Shown: one piece after another, positions 1 through 6,816 of the stretch | How positions within the stretch are numbered: position 1 is the stretch's first letter | How the letters are laid out: each line of letters starts with the position of its first letter | Source: JBBQWZ01 sp043788745 | GTDB lineage: Bacteria > Acidobacteriota > Terriglobia > Bryobacterales > Bryobacteraceae | Reading direction: 5' to 3' | Length of the DNA stretch: 13,574 nucleotides | Assembly: GCA_043788745.1 (NCBI GenBank) | Contig: JAYVTO010000176.1 | Span: forward strand, 1-13,574 | Notes under the pieces: model-generated | The model's database searches: none | Seen by the model: only the letters and a program-made list of their open reading frames with translations | What the model was told of the DNA's origin: nothing | Translations under genes and position numbers: made by a program

Positions 1-109
1 CCCACCCGCCATCTTCATCCCACGGCCGGCGGACCTTCCATTCATACGCCCGTCTCGCCTATTCCCCGGACTGATTTCCTTACCGGCGGATTAGGGGAAG
101 GGCGGGGTT

Positions 110-226
110 GGCGGGGTTATAGCCTCTCCTCTTTGCGCCTCCCGCTGAGATCTTTAGTTGCTGCTGCGCGCATCTGGTTTCTAGTGGTCTTGACGCGCTC
201 GCGCGTCCGCTCACTTTGTTCGCGGT
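110..226 (+). repeat. Dispersed intergenic repeat, copy 1
   Basis: This 117-bp segment aligns over its whole length with 1896-2012, also 117 bp. Both begin with GGCGGGGTTATAGCCTCT and share TTGCGCCTC, TGGTTTCT, GGTCTTGACGCGCTC, CGCGTCCGCTCACTT and GTTCGCGG near the end. By eye identity is about 80 percent, highest at the two ends and lowest in the middle. It encodes no recognisable protein; the Arg/Ser-rich peptides obtained by translating it should not be annotated as genes. A G-rich run just upstream (95-118) looks like a decayed form of the hairpin that precedes copy 2. Confidence 0.75.
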
Positions 227-395
227 TCTTTGCTGGCGAGCGGCTGGAGGGGGCGAGAAGGCTCCCGCCGATTCGATCGGCCCAAAACCACCACTGCGCA
301 CCAAACCAACCGTCGGCGGGCCACCATGGCAAGAGCTATTCGGTTCATTCCACGACGCTTACTGATTGGCGCTCCAGTTGCTTTACTACACGCAA

Positions 396-401
396 AAGGA
401 G
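396..401 (+). promoter_or_regulatory. Ribosome binding site that fixes the start at 412
   Basis: AAGGAG lies 10 nt upstream of the ATG at 412. It is the only good Shine-Dalgarno sequence in this leader, and the codons after 412 give a textbook signal peptide, so it decides between this start and the far upstream in-frame ATG at 133. Confidence 0.7.
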
Positions 402-411
402 CCACAATTTT

Positions 412-1452
412 ATGCGCTCAATCAACCAAAACTACGTTGCAACCCTTGCGTTCGCACTGACACTGGCGGCGACCACGCCGGTCTTTTCTCAGGAAGCCCC
501 GCCGCCGCCGCCCGATCCACAGCGGGACCAGGCTCCGCCGCAGCAAGGAGGATGGCGTCGATTCGAGCAACGCCCGGGCGATTCGAACAGTCAGGGCAAC
601 AATCTGGGGACGCCGCCTCAAGCGCAGCAGCGGAACACCCAGCAGCCTGCCGGTTACGGCTATGCGCCGCCGCAGATCCTGATCCCGGCCGGAACCTGGA
701 TCACGGTTCGCACCAACAGCGTCCTGTCGAGCGACCACAATCGCGTCGGCGACCCCTTTGACGCTACGCTCGTGAAACCGATCATCGTCGATGGTTTTAT
801 TGTTGCCCGCCAGGGGCAGACACTCGGAGGCCACGTCACCGAGGCCGAACGCGCAGGGCGCGTCAAGGGCACCTCGCGTCTTGGCATCGAACTCACCGAA
901 ATTAGCCTTGTCGACGGCCGGCAGATTCCGGTGAAAACTTCACTCTCGCAGTTCTCGGGCGGGACTTCCCAAGGCCGTGACGCCACCGCCATCGCCGCCA
1001 CCACCGGCATCGGAGCCGCAATCGGCGCCGGGGTCAACGGCGGCGTTGGAGCCGGTGTCGGAGCTGCGAGCGGCCTGGTCGCTTCAGTGATCGGAGTCCT
1101 CGCCACCCGCGGACGCGCCACCGAAATCTATCCGGAAAGCGTAATGACGTTCCGGCTGGCGAACCCCGTGACGATCTCGACCGAACGTGCCAACCACGCC
1201 TTCCAACCCGTCCAGCAGGGCGACTACGAGCGTACGGCGCAGGTTCAACACGCCCCCGCGCCGCGTCGCGCCCTCGCGCCGCCGGTCGGCTACTACGGTT
1301 GGGGAAACCCTTGGCCTTACTACGGCTGGGGAGGCCCGTTCTACGGTAATTCCATCTTGTTCTCCGGCGCCTATGGCGGTCGAGGATTCTACGGTGGCCG
1401 GGGATTCAATGGCGGACGCGGCTTCAATGGTGGGCGCGCTCGCCGCTGGTAA
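412..1452 (+). CDS. Exported glycine-rich protein with a beta-type domain and a glycine zipper
   Basis: A 346-residue protein of unknown function, probably periplasmic or attached to the envelope. Residues 1-27 form a signal peptide (TLAFALTLAATTPVFSQ, cleavage after Ser-Gln likely). Residues 28-85 are Pro/Gln-rich and low-complexity. Residues 90-182 look like a folded beta-rich domain: IPAGTWITVRT, then LSSDHNRVGD, GQTLGGHV, GRVKGTSRLGIEL and DGRQIPVKT. This pattern recalls the C-terminal fold of VirB10/TrbI-type proteins and recurs in secreted acidobacterial proteins, but that is recollection, not a search. Residues 194-232 are a Gly/Ala zipper (IGAAIGAGVNGGVGAGVGA) that could insert in or pack against a membrane. 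The C-terminus (293-346) is Tyr/Trp/Gly-rich and ends in four hexapeptide repeats of the form (Y/N)GGRGF. The gene appears monocistronic. The ATG at 412 was chosen for its Shine-Dalgarno and signal peptide. Confidence 0.85.
   Translation: MRSINQNYVATLAFALTLAATTPVFSQEAPPPPPDPQRDQAPPQQGGWRRFEQRPGDSNSQGNNLGTPPQAQQRNTQQPAGYGYAPPQILIPAGTWITVRTNSVLSSDHNRVGDPFDATLVKPIIVDGFIVARQGQTLGGHVTEAERAGRVKGTSRLGIELTEISLVDGRQIPVKTSLSQFSGGTSQGRDATAIAATTGIGAAIGAGVNGGVGAGVGAASGLVASVIGVLATRGRATEIYPESVMTFRLANPVTISTERANHAFQPVQQGDYERTAQVQHAPAPRRALAPPVGYYGWGNPWPYYGWGGPFYGNSILFSGAYGGRGFYGGRGFNGGRGFNGGRARRW
1372..1440 (+). repeat. 18-bp in-gene tandem repeat encoding (Y/N)GGRGF
   Basis: Three full 18-bp units (1372-1389, 1390-1407, 1408-1425) and a partial fourth encode YGGRGF, YGGRGF, NGGRGF and NGGRA at the end of the glycine-rich protein. 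Third positions differ between units, so the peptide is conserved more than the DNA, which fits selection on the protein. Confidence 0.75.
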
Positions 1453-1469
1453 TCGATTCGTTCAACTTG

Positions 1470-1487
1470 ACCGGTGCTCTGACCGGT
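1470..1487 (+). terminator. Small hairpin behind the glycine-rich gene
   Basis: ACCGGT occurs twice (1470-1475 and 1482-1487) around a 6-nt loop. ACCGGT is self-complementary, so the pair can form a 6-bp stem 17 nt after the stop codon. There is no T-run, so intrinsic termination is uncertain. The same bases also read as a direct repeat of TGACCGGT with a 12-bp period. Confidence 0.35.
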
Positions 1488-1577
1488 AGAAACATCCCCG
1501 GGCTGAACGCTCGCGGTTCTTCGTTGGGGTGGAGGCGCTCGGTTCCGGGCGGGGTTAGAGCGAGGCATTCGGCGGAG

Positions 1578-1589
1578 AACCCCGGGGTT
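1578..1589. repeat. Perfect 12-bp palindrome AACCCCGGGGTT
   Basis: The palindrome is perfect and is followed by TCACCCGGT, so it may be a remnant of the CCCCGG-type hairpins seen elsewhere in this window rather than a protein-binding site. Confidence 0.4.
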
Positions 1590-1663
1590 TCACCCGGTAT
1601 TGGTGAGATCCGCTCACTCTCCAGCGGCGACTGCGCCGTGGGCAGGTCCATCGGTTTAGAAAC

Positions 1664-1675
1664 TCCTGTACAGGA
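1664..1675. repeat. Perfect 12-bp palindrome TCCTGTACAGGA
   Basis: The sequence is a perfect dyad containing CTGTACAG. It could be an operator half-site pair, but no gene starts close to it (the next start is 440 bp away), so function is unproven. Confidence 0.35.
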
Positions 1676-1882
1676 AGCGTCGCGCTGAGAATTATTGAAA
1701 ACACAAGTATCAGCCCGCAGTCACGAGATGAGTTTCTGGCGAGAGAAAGCACCCTGAAAGGTGTCGACTATCGGCAGCAATAGGGCGGGCCGGCGGCTGG
1801 TGAATCCGCTCCCGACGCGTCCCTTCGGGCCGCTTTGGTCGCGGCTCGGATTTGGTGCTTGCGCAATGGAGCTACTAAGCAT

Positions 1883-1902
1883 CCCCGCCCTGAAGGGCGG
1901 GG
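1883..1902 (+). repeat. GC hairpin with TGAA loop heading repeat copy 2
   Basis: CCCCGCCC (1883-1890), loop TGAA, then GGGCGGGG (1895-1902) gives a perfect 8-bp stem. It abuts and overlaps the start of the dispersed repeat. The hairpin at 9448-9467 has the same geometry, with loop TTCA, the reverse complement of TGAA. Confidence 0.7.
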
Positions 1903-2012
1903 TTATAGCCTCTGCTCGTTGCGCCTCATGCTGATCCCTTTGTTGCTGCCGCGGTGCTGTTGGTTTCTGGCGGTCTTGACGCGCTCTCGCGTCCGCTCAC
2001 TTCGTTCGCGGC
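1896..2012 (+). repeat. Dispersed intergenic repeat, copy 2
   Basis: This is the partner of 110-226, in the same orientation and of the same length, about 1.8 kb away. This copy keeps an intact hairpin at its left edge. It ends about 100 bp before the icd start codon, so it forms part of the icd upstream region. No flanking direct duplications or transposase are visible. Confidence 0.75.
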
Positions 2013-2039
2013 TAGGGCGCATCAGGAAAATCCCGGGCC

Positions 2040-2069
2040 TGTCAAAAGTTGCTGTGTCAAAAGTTGCTG
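2040..2069 (+). repeat. Perfect 15-bp tandem duplication upstream of icd
   Basis: TGTCAAAAGTTGCTG occurs twice head to tail (2040-2054, 2055-2069), ending 45 bp before the icd start. Each unit carries TTGCTG, which could serve as a duplicated -35-like element; a weak TAACCT (2094-2099) lies downstream. It may be a duplicated regulator site or a recent slippage duplication. Confidence 0.6.
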
Positions 2070-2114
2070 TTGCCCTGCTCGACCTCCGTCAAGTAACCTA
2101 GAAAGTTAACCCTT

Positions 2115-3560
2115 ATGGCAACTGCTACCCCTATCACCGTCGCGCACGGCGACGGCATCGGCCCGGAAATTATGGCCGCGACGCTGCACATCCTCAAGGA
2201 GGCCGGCGCGCGTCTTGCAATTGAAGAGATTGAAATCGGCGAGAAAGTCTACCTGCGCGGCAATAGCGCGGGCATCGAGCCATCGGCTTGGGACTCGCTG
2301 CGGCGGACCAAGGTCTTCTTGAAGGCTCCCATCACCACGCCGCAGGGCGGGGGATTCAAGAGCCTGAACGTCACCGCAAGAAAGACGCTCGGCCTCTACG
2401 CGAACGTCCGGCCTTGCGTGTCGTACGCGCCCTTCATCCGCACCAAGCACCCGATTATGGACGTCGTGATCGTCCGTGAGAACGAGGAAGATCTCTACGC
2501 CGGCATCGAGTATCGCCTAACGGCGAACGTGTTCGAAACGCTGAAGCTGTTCTCCAATGCCGGCTGCGAGAAGATCTGCCGCTACGCTTTCGAGTATGCG
2601 CGTGGCTACAACCGCAAAAAGGTCACCTGCTTCACCAAAGACAACATTATGAAGATGACCGATGGTCTCTTCCACAAAGTCTTTGATGAAGTCGCCGCCG
2701 AATATCCGGACATCCAGAACGAACATTGGATCGTGGACATCGGCGCCGCCAAGATGGCCGATACGCCCGAAGTCTTCGACGTCATCGTGATGCCGAATCT
2801 GTACGGCGATATTCTTTCGGACGTGGCCGCGCAGATCGCGGGTTCCGTCGGCCTTGCCGGATCCGCCAACATCGGAACGGGAGCGGCGATGTTTGAAGCC
2901 ATTCACGGTTCTGCCCCGCGCCGCGCCGGACAGAACCTTGCGAATCCTTCCGGCCTCTTCCTCGGCTCGATCCTGATGCTGGTCTACATCGGCCAGAACG
3001 ACATCGCGGAGCTTGCGCACAACGCATGGCTGAAGACGATCGAAGACGGCGTCCATACGTACGACATTTTCCAGGAAGGCAAGAGCAAGCAAAAGGTTGG
3101 CACGAAGGAATTCGCCGATGCCGTCGTGGCGCGCCTGGGCCAGAAGCCGGAAACGTTGAAAGTCGCGAAGTACGCGGGCGGGGCTGCTGCCACTAAGACC
3201 AGTTCCGGTACCACGCTGGTCGTGAAGGACGAGGTGCTGGTGGGCGCAGATCTCCACGTCGAGTGGAAATCCCTGGACACTTCGGCTCTCGCCGCTGCTC
3301 TGCAGGCGGTGGTTCCCGAAGGCCTCGAGCTGCAGCTGCTCTCGAATCGCGGTGTCAAGATTTGGCCCGGCGGAGCTCCGGAAACGATTCCGGTAGACAA
3401 GTATCGCTGCCGCTTCCTGGCGAAGGCCGGTTCCATGACGCAAGAGAAGTTCGTCGAATTGATGGGTGCGGTGACGCGCGCGAACGTGGTCATCGTGCAG
3501 GCGATGGCGCTCCGCAACTACGACGGCGTGCAGGGCTTCTCGCTCGCGCAGGGTCAATAG
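2115..3560 (+). CDS. icd: Isocitrate dehydrogenase, long form with C-terminal extension
   Basis: A TCA-cycle enzyme that oxidatively decarboxylates isocitrate to 2-oxoglutarate; cytoplasmic homodimer in the family. The 481 residues match the long bacterial form known from Rickettsia and Thermus rather than the ~416-aa E. coli form. Visible active-site residues are the isocitrate-binding set Ser83, Asn85, Arg89, Arg99 and Arg121, catalytic Tyr128 and Lys175 (TKDNIMK), and the metal ligands Asp208, Asp232 and Asp236 (NLYGDILSD). The nucleotide loop HGSAPRRAG (264-272) has Arg269-Arg270 where NADP enzymes have Lys-Tyr and NAD-type members have Asp-Ile, so NADP use is inferred. Residues ~345-481 are the extra small domain of this subfamily. 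The Shine-Dalgarno is weak (GAAAG, 2101-2105). purE follows after 24 bp, so co-transcription is likely. Confidence 0.95.
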   Translation: MATATPITVAHGDGIGPEIMAATLHILKEAGARLAIEEIEIGEKVYLRGNSAGIEPSAWDSLRRTKVFLKAPITTPQGGGFKSLNVTARKTLGLYANVRPCVSYAPFIRTKHPIMDVVIVRENEEDLYAGIEYRLTANVFETLKLFSNAGCEKICRYAFEYARGYNRKKVTCFTKDNIMKMTDGLFHKVFDEVAAEYPDIQNEHWIVDIGAAKMADTPEVFDVIVMPNLYGDILSDVAAQIAGSVGLAGSANIGTGAAMFEAIHGSAPRRAGQNLANPSGLFLGSILMLVYIGQNDIAELAHNAWLKTIEDGVHTYDIFQEGKSKQKVGTKEFADAVVARLGQKPETLKVAKYAGGAAATKTSSGTTLVVKDEVLVGADLHVEWKSLDTSALAAALQAVVPEGLELQLLSNRGVKIWPGGAPETIPVDKYRCRFLAKAGSMTQEKFVELMGAVTRANVVIVQAMALRNYDGVQGFSLAQGQ

Positions 3561-3584
3561 CCGCTCGCCCTAGCGCGTCAACTT

Positions 3585-4073
3585 ATGAATCTGATTCCGC
3601 TCGTTGGCGTAATCATGGGCAGCAAATCCGATTGGGAAACCATGCGGGTTGCTGCCGAGTTGTTAGAGACGTTCGGCGTTCCGTTTGAAAAGCACATCGT
3701 CTCCGCGCATCGCACTCCGGAGTGGATGGCGGAGTACGCCCGCACCGCGGAATTCCGTGGACTCGCCGTCATCATCGCCGGAGCCGGAGGCGCGGCCCAT
3801 CTGCCCGGCATGGTGGCCGCGCACACCGTCCTCCCCGTTATCGGCGTGCCCGTTGAAAGCCCTGCGCTGAAGGGCCTCGATTCGCTACTATCCATCGTGC
3901 AAATGCCGGGCGGAATCCCTGTTGCCACCGTCGCCATCGGGCGTGCCGGAGCCACCAACGCGGCGCTGCTGGCGGTGGCGATCCTCGGCATCTCGCACCC
4001 TGACATCCGCGCCAAGCTTCGCGACTTTCGCGACGAGCAAACGCGCATCGTGCGTGAGACGTCGCTCGATTAA
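3585..4073 (+). CDS. purE: N5-carboxyaminoimidazole ribonucleotide mutase
   Basis: Purine biosynthesis: class I PurE moves the carboxyl group of N5-CAIR, made by PurK, to give CAIR. At 162 residues it has the usual length. Landmarks are MGSKSDW (11-17), which binds the ribotide phosphate, SAHRTP (40-45) with the catalytic His42, and GAGGAAHLPGM (66-76) with His72. The presence of purK 3 bp downstream supports class I rather than the class II (direct CO2) enzyme. No good Shine-Dalgarno is seen, and translation may be coupled to icd, whose stop is 24 bp upstream. Confidence 0.96.
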   Translation: MNLIPLVGVIMGSKSDWETMRVAAELLETFGVPFEKHIVSAHRTPEWMAEYARTAEFRGLAVIIAGAGGAAHLPGMVAAHTVLPVIGVPVESPALKGLDSLLSIVQMPGGIPVATVAIGRAGATNAALLAVAILGISHPDIRAKLRDFRDEQTRIVRETSLD

Positions 4074-4076
4074 GCT

Positions 4077-5237
4077 ATGAATCCGATTCTGCCAGGCTCT
4101 GCGGTCGGGGTACTCGGCAGCGGCCAGTTGGGCCGCATGTTCGCGATTGCCGCGCGCCGCATGGGCTATCGCGTGCACACACTTTCACCCGAATTCGACA
4201 CGCCCACCGGTCAAGTGGCCGACATAGAGATCGTCGCGCCTTATGAGGATCTCGATGCCGTCGGGCGCTTCGCCGCCGGAGTGCAAGTCATCACCTTCGA
4301 ATTTGAGAACGTCCCCGCGCTTACTGCCGCGGAGGCCGCGCGCCACGCGCCCGTCCGCCCCGCCGGTCTGGTTCTGCACACCACGCAGCAGCGCATCCGC
4401 GAGAAAACGTTTCTCGAGCAAAACGGGCTCCCGCACACGCCTTTCCGCGTCGTGCGCAGCGAAGCCGATCTCCATGCGGCCGTTACCGCGCTCGGCACGC
4501 CTGCTGTGCTCAAGACCGCGGACTTCGGCTACGACGGCAAGGGTCAGGAGCGCATCCGTAAACCCGAAGACGCCCTCCGTGCCTGGGACGCCATCGGCCG
4601 CGCAGAAGCCGTGCTCGAGGCCTTCATCGATCTCGAACGCGAAGTCTCCGTGATCGCCGCCCGCGGGTCCGACGGCGCGTTCGTGCATTACGGCGTGATC
4701 GAGAACGCGCACAAGAATCACATTCTCGACGTCTCGGTCTCGCCCGCACGACTCGCTCCGGGGATTGCAGAACGCATCGAGCGCGACGCCATAGAGATCG
4801 CGCGCGTCATTCTCGAAACGCTCGATGTCGTCGGTGTCCTCTGCGTTGAGTACTTTCTTGATCGCGCGGGCAATCTGATGGTCAATGAACTCGCGCCGCG
4901 GCCGCACAACTCCGGGCACCTGACGTTCGACGCCAACATCACCAGCCAGTTTGAGCAGCAACTGCGCGCCGTCTGCGGACTGCCGCTCGGCGCAACCGAC
5001 CGTCTTTGCGGCGGCGCTGCGATGGCGAATCTATTGGGCGATTGGTGGAAAATCGGCGAACCGGATTGGGACGCGGCGCTGGCGTTCCCCAACGTGAAGT
5101 TGCATCTGTACGGCAAGCTGGCGCCGCGCAAGGGCCGCAAAATGGGACACCTCACTGCGCTCGGCGCTTCGCCCGCCGAGGCCGCCCGCACTGTCGTTGA
5201 AGCGCGGGCCGCTCTTCGTCGGGCGATTTGCTCGTAG
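4077..5237 (+). CDS. purK: N5-carboxyaminoimidazole ribonucleotide synthase
   Basis: An ATP-grasp enzyme that uses ATP and bicarbonate to carboxylate aminoimidazole ribonucleotide, feeding PurE. Residues 9-21 (AVGVLGSGQLGRM) are the N-terminal dinucleotide-like fold, and ITFEFENVP (72-80) is the family signature. The central ATP-grasp domain carries LKTADFGYDGKGQ (145-157, glycine-rich ATP loop), Glu189 and the metal-binding segment MVNELAPRPHNSGH (268-281). The C-terminal domain has HLYGK (343-347). At 386 residues it is slightly longer than E. coli PurK (355). It begins 3 bp after the purE stop, so the two are surely translated from one message. Confidence 0.96.
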   Translation: MNPILPGSAVGVLGSGQLGRMFAIAARRMGYRVHTLSPEFDTPTGQVADIEIVAPYEDLDAVGRFAAGVQVITFEFENVPALTAAEAARHAPVRPAGLVLHTTQQRIREKTFLEQNGLPHTPFRVVRSEADLHAAVTALGTPAVLKTADFGYDGKGQERIRKPEDALRAWDAIGRAEAVLEAFIDLEREVSVIAARGSDGAFVHYGVIENAHKNHILDVSVSPARLAPGIAERIERDAIEIARVILETLDVVGVLCVEYFLDRAGNLMVNELAPRPHNSGHLTFDANITSQFEQQLRAVCGLPLGATDRLCGGAAMANLLGDWWKIGEPDWDAALAFPNVKLHLYGKLAPRKGRKMGHLTALGASPAEAARTVVEARAALRRAICS

Positions 5238-5351
5238 CCGGAGCAGAACCCCGGCAGAGCCGCATGTCGCCACGCCCGTACGAACCTCCGCGTTTCCTTC
5301 GCCGGGATCATCCTACTGAGAACTTTGCCTCTTGCGCGCCACTAGCCAGCC

Positions 5352-5723
5352 ATGAGATCTTTTGCCCTCGCGATTGCCACTATTCTCCTGCCCGTCGCCG
5401 CTTGGGCAGCGAACACGCCGAACTCTCGCGCGGCGACAGCGCAGACGCGCCCCGCACTCTCCGACGCGCAGATCGACGCGGCTATCAAAGTGAAACTCTC
5501 GAAATCGAAGATCGGCCAGGACGGCTTTAAAGCCCGCGTGCAAGGCGGTGTTGTGTACTGGGAAGGCACCACCAACGTCATCCAACACAAGGGCGCGGCG
5601 ACACGCATGGCCAAGACCGCCGGCGCGCGCGCTGTCGTTAATAACATCAAGATCAGTGAGTCCGGCCACCGCGGAGCCGCCCGCAGCGCCGAGACGCGTC
5701 GTGCCAGCGTCATGAAGCGATAG
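5352..5723 (+). CDS. Small exported BON-domain protein
   Basis: A 123-residue protein with a signal peptide (residues 1-20, FALAIATILLPVAAWA|A) followed by a single BON domain at about 38-103: SDAQIDAAIKVKLSKSK, then a VQGGVVYWEG strand pair with the conserved central Gly, and the closing helix and strand ARAVVNNIKIS. BON domains are small alpha/beta modules found in OsmY-like periplasmic proteins and thought to bind membranes or lipids. The last 20 residues are basic and probably disordered. There is no clear Shine-Dalgarno upstream of ATG 5352. It lies 114 bp after purK and is probably a separate unit. Confidence 0.85.
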   Translation: MRSFALAIATILLPVAAWAANTPNSRAATAQTRPALSDAQIDAAIKVKLSKSKIGQDGFKARVQGGVVYWEGTTNVIQHKGAATRMAKTAGARAVVNNIKISESGHRGAARSAETRRASVMKR

Positions 5724-5761
5724 CAGCGCAGAGATCACCCCGGGGATGCTTTTGTGCCCGC

Positions 5762-5887
5762 GTGACGAAAGCAGGCAAGACGCTCAGCGTCTGGCAGGGC
5801 CAAGTCACCGCTTCTGACGGCGATTCTCAAACCGCGATCGCGCGGATGCAAGCGACGATGATTCATCTCGCCCCGCGAGGCCAATGA
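5762..5887 (+). pseudogene. Decayed C-terminal fragment of a hotdog (PaaI-like) thioesterase
   Basis: One frame between the BON gene and the PPIase gene reads TKAGKTLSVWQGQV, then TASDG and ARMQATMIHL, before a TGA at 5885-5887. Acyl-CoA thioesterases of the PaaI/hotdog family end with this strand pattern (KAGRTL, a V-x-G-x-V strand, DG turn, then VA-x-x-QATM). Only the last ~40 codons are recognisable. Upstream the frame reads into unrelated sequence and through the end of the BON gene, with no thioesterase active-site segment. I read this as a gene remnant left by deletion; the GTG at 5762 is not believed to be a real start. The assignment is by remembered family pattern. Confidence 0.5.
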
Positions 5888-5922
5888 TCAAGCTTGCCCC
5901 GCGAGCGAAGCCGCACCACTGC

Positions 5923-5932
5923 TAAACTGGAG
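5923..5932 (+). promoter_or_regulatory. -10-like TAAACT running into the Shine-Dalgarno of the PPIase gene
   Basis: TAAACT (5923-5928) overlaps CTGGAG (5928-5932 for its TGGAG part), and the ATG follows at 5941 with 8 nt spacing. The Shine-Dalgarno supports the start. If the TAAACT were the active -10, transcription would begin at ~5935 and remove the Shine-Dalgarno, so probably only one of the two is used. No -35 is evident. Confidence 0.35.
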
Positions 5933-5940
5933 TTTTAGCC

Positions 5941-6816
5941 ATGAAGCTCACCAGTTTCTTCCTGCTCGCCACACTTGCTTACGGACAGGAAATCAAGCCC
6001 GACACCGTTATCGGTTCCGTCGCCGGAAAGCCGCTCACCCTTGCGGAAGCGCAAAAGCTGATTGTCGGCATCAAGCCCGAAGGCAATCAGGTGCTGGAAA
6101 AAGACCCGGAAGCCCTGCTTAGCAACATCGTCTTCTTCCGCCACCTCGCCGAACTCGGCCACAAAGAGGGGCTGCACGAGCGCTCGCCACTCAAAGAACA
6201 ACTTGAACTGCAGCGGATCGAAGTGATGGCGCGCGCCTACGTGAACGAAAAGGTTAATCTTTCGAATCCCAAGCCCGACGAAGTCGAGCTGCATTACGCC
6301 GACAACAAGGCGAAATATGAACAGGTGAAAGTCCGCGTCATCTACGTCTCCTTCACCTCCGACGGTGCCCCGCAAGCGCCCACCGCGAAGAAGCCGCTGA
6401 AAGAACCGGAAGCCAAAGCGAAGATCGAGGGTCTTGCGCAGAAGGTCAAAGCAGGCGCCGACTTCGGCAAACTTTCCCGCGAAAACTCCGATGACGAAGA
6501 CCTCGCGAAGAAAGACGGCGACTATGGAACTTTCAAGCCCACCGATACGCTTCCGGCCGAAGTGAAGGCGGTGATCTTTGTACTCAAAACCGGCGAGGTC
6601 TCGGCGCCTGTCAAGCTTCCGAATGGATTCTATCTCTTCAAAGCCGAAGCGAAATCGGCAATCCCTTTCGGTGAATTGCGAGAGCGCCTGTACGAGGAAC
6701 TGAAGCGGGAGCGGTTCAACAAATGGTTCCAGACCGAGCAGCAAAAGTTCAAGGTAAAACTCGACAAGCCCGAAGCCCTGCGGCCGAGCGCGCCGCCGCC
6801 GAAACCCGCGCAATAG
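5941..6816 (+). CDS. Exported parvulin-type peptidyl-prolyl isomerase (SurA/PpiC-like)
   Basis: A 291-residue chaperone/isomerase for exported proteins. Residues 1-15 form a short signal peptide (MKLTSFFLLATLAYG). Residues 16-110 are the helical SurA-like N-domain, beginning with IGSVAGKPLT and containing long charged helices. Residues ~129-236 match a parvulin domain: KVRVIYVSF, a helix with VKAGADFGKLSRENSDD, then GDYGTF and the closing KLPNGFYLFKAE. A 15-residue low-complexity insert rich in Pro, Ala and Lys (143-157) lies inside the domain, and the C-terminus is a helix plus a Pro/Lys-rich tail. I did not verify the parvulin catalytic residues, so it could act mainly as a chaperone. The gene heads a four-gene run of envelope functions and overlaps the next by 94 bp. 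Confidence 0.88.
   Translation: MKLTSFFLLATLAYGQEIKPDTVIGSVAGKPLTLAEAQKLIVGIKPEGNQVLEKDPEALLSNIVFFRHLAELGHKEGLHERSPLKEQLELQRIEVMARAYVNEKVNLSNPKPDEVELHYADNKAKYEQVKVRVIYVSFTSDGAPQAPTAKKPLKEPEAKAKIEGLAQKVKAGADFGKLSRENSDDEDLAKKDGDYGTFKPTDTLPAEVKAVIFVLKTGEVSAPVKLPNGFYLFKAEAKSAIPFGELRERLYEELKRERFNKWFQTEQQKFKVKLDKPEALRPSAPPPKPAQ

Larger units (their letters stand above)
1..411. other. Leading non-coding stretch
   Basis: No convincing complete gene is seen here. A short open frame runs in from the left edge and stops at TAG 92-94; it could be the last ~30 codons of an upstream gene (Pro/Arg-rich, not recognised), but it is too short to call. The rest holds one copy of a dispersed repeat (110-226) and the leader of the following gene. 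The reading frame of that gene is open back to an ATG at 133, but this ATG lies inside the repeat and the extra residues look like translated intergenic DNA. Confidence 0.5.
1453..2114. other. 660-bp intergenic stretch with repeats and palindromes
   Basis: No gene is supported here. Short open frames on both strands have no start signals and look like translated intergenic repeats. The stretch holds a small hairpin after the preceding gene (1470-1487), two 12-bp palindromes (1578-1589, 1664-1675), a GC hairpin (1883-1902), the second copy of the dispersed repeat (1896-2012) and a 15-bp tandem duplication (2040-2069). Around 1492-1530 a segment resembling CATCCCCG..CTGAA followed by CGCTCGCGGTTCTTCG looks like a decayed fragment of the same hairpin-plus-repeat unit. 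Confidence 0.6.

Noticed and set aside
133..411. N-terminal extension of the glycine-rich gene from ATG 133
   Set aside because: The extension translates the dispersed repeat and has no Shine-Dalgarno, while ATG 412 has AAGGAG and begins a signal peptide.
1835..2101. 88-codon open frame over repeat copy 2
   Set aside because: It is a translation of the same repeat (its peptide resembles that of copy 1) and begins without a ribosome binding site.
2517..3557. 346-codon open frame on the minus strand inside icd
   Set aside because: It is antisense to a clearly conserved enzyme; long antisense frames are common in GC-rich genes, and the peptide shows no family marks.
5935..6813. 292-codon minus-strand frame mirroring the PPIase gene
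   Set aside because: Its ends coincide with the real gene, and the peptide is a Phe/Arg/Gly-rich shadow of a charged helical protein.
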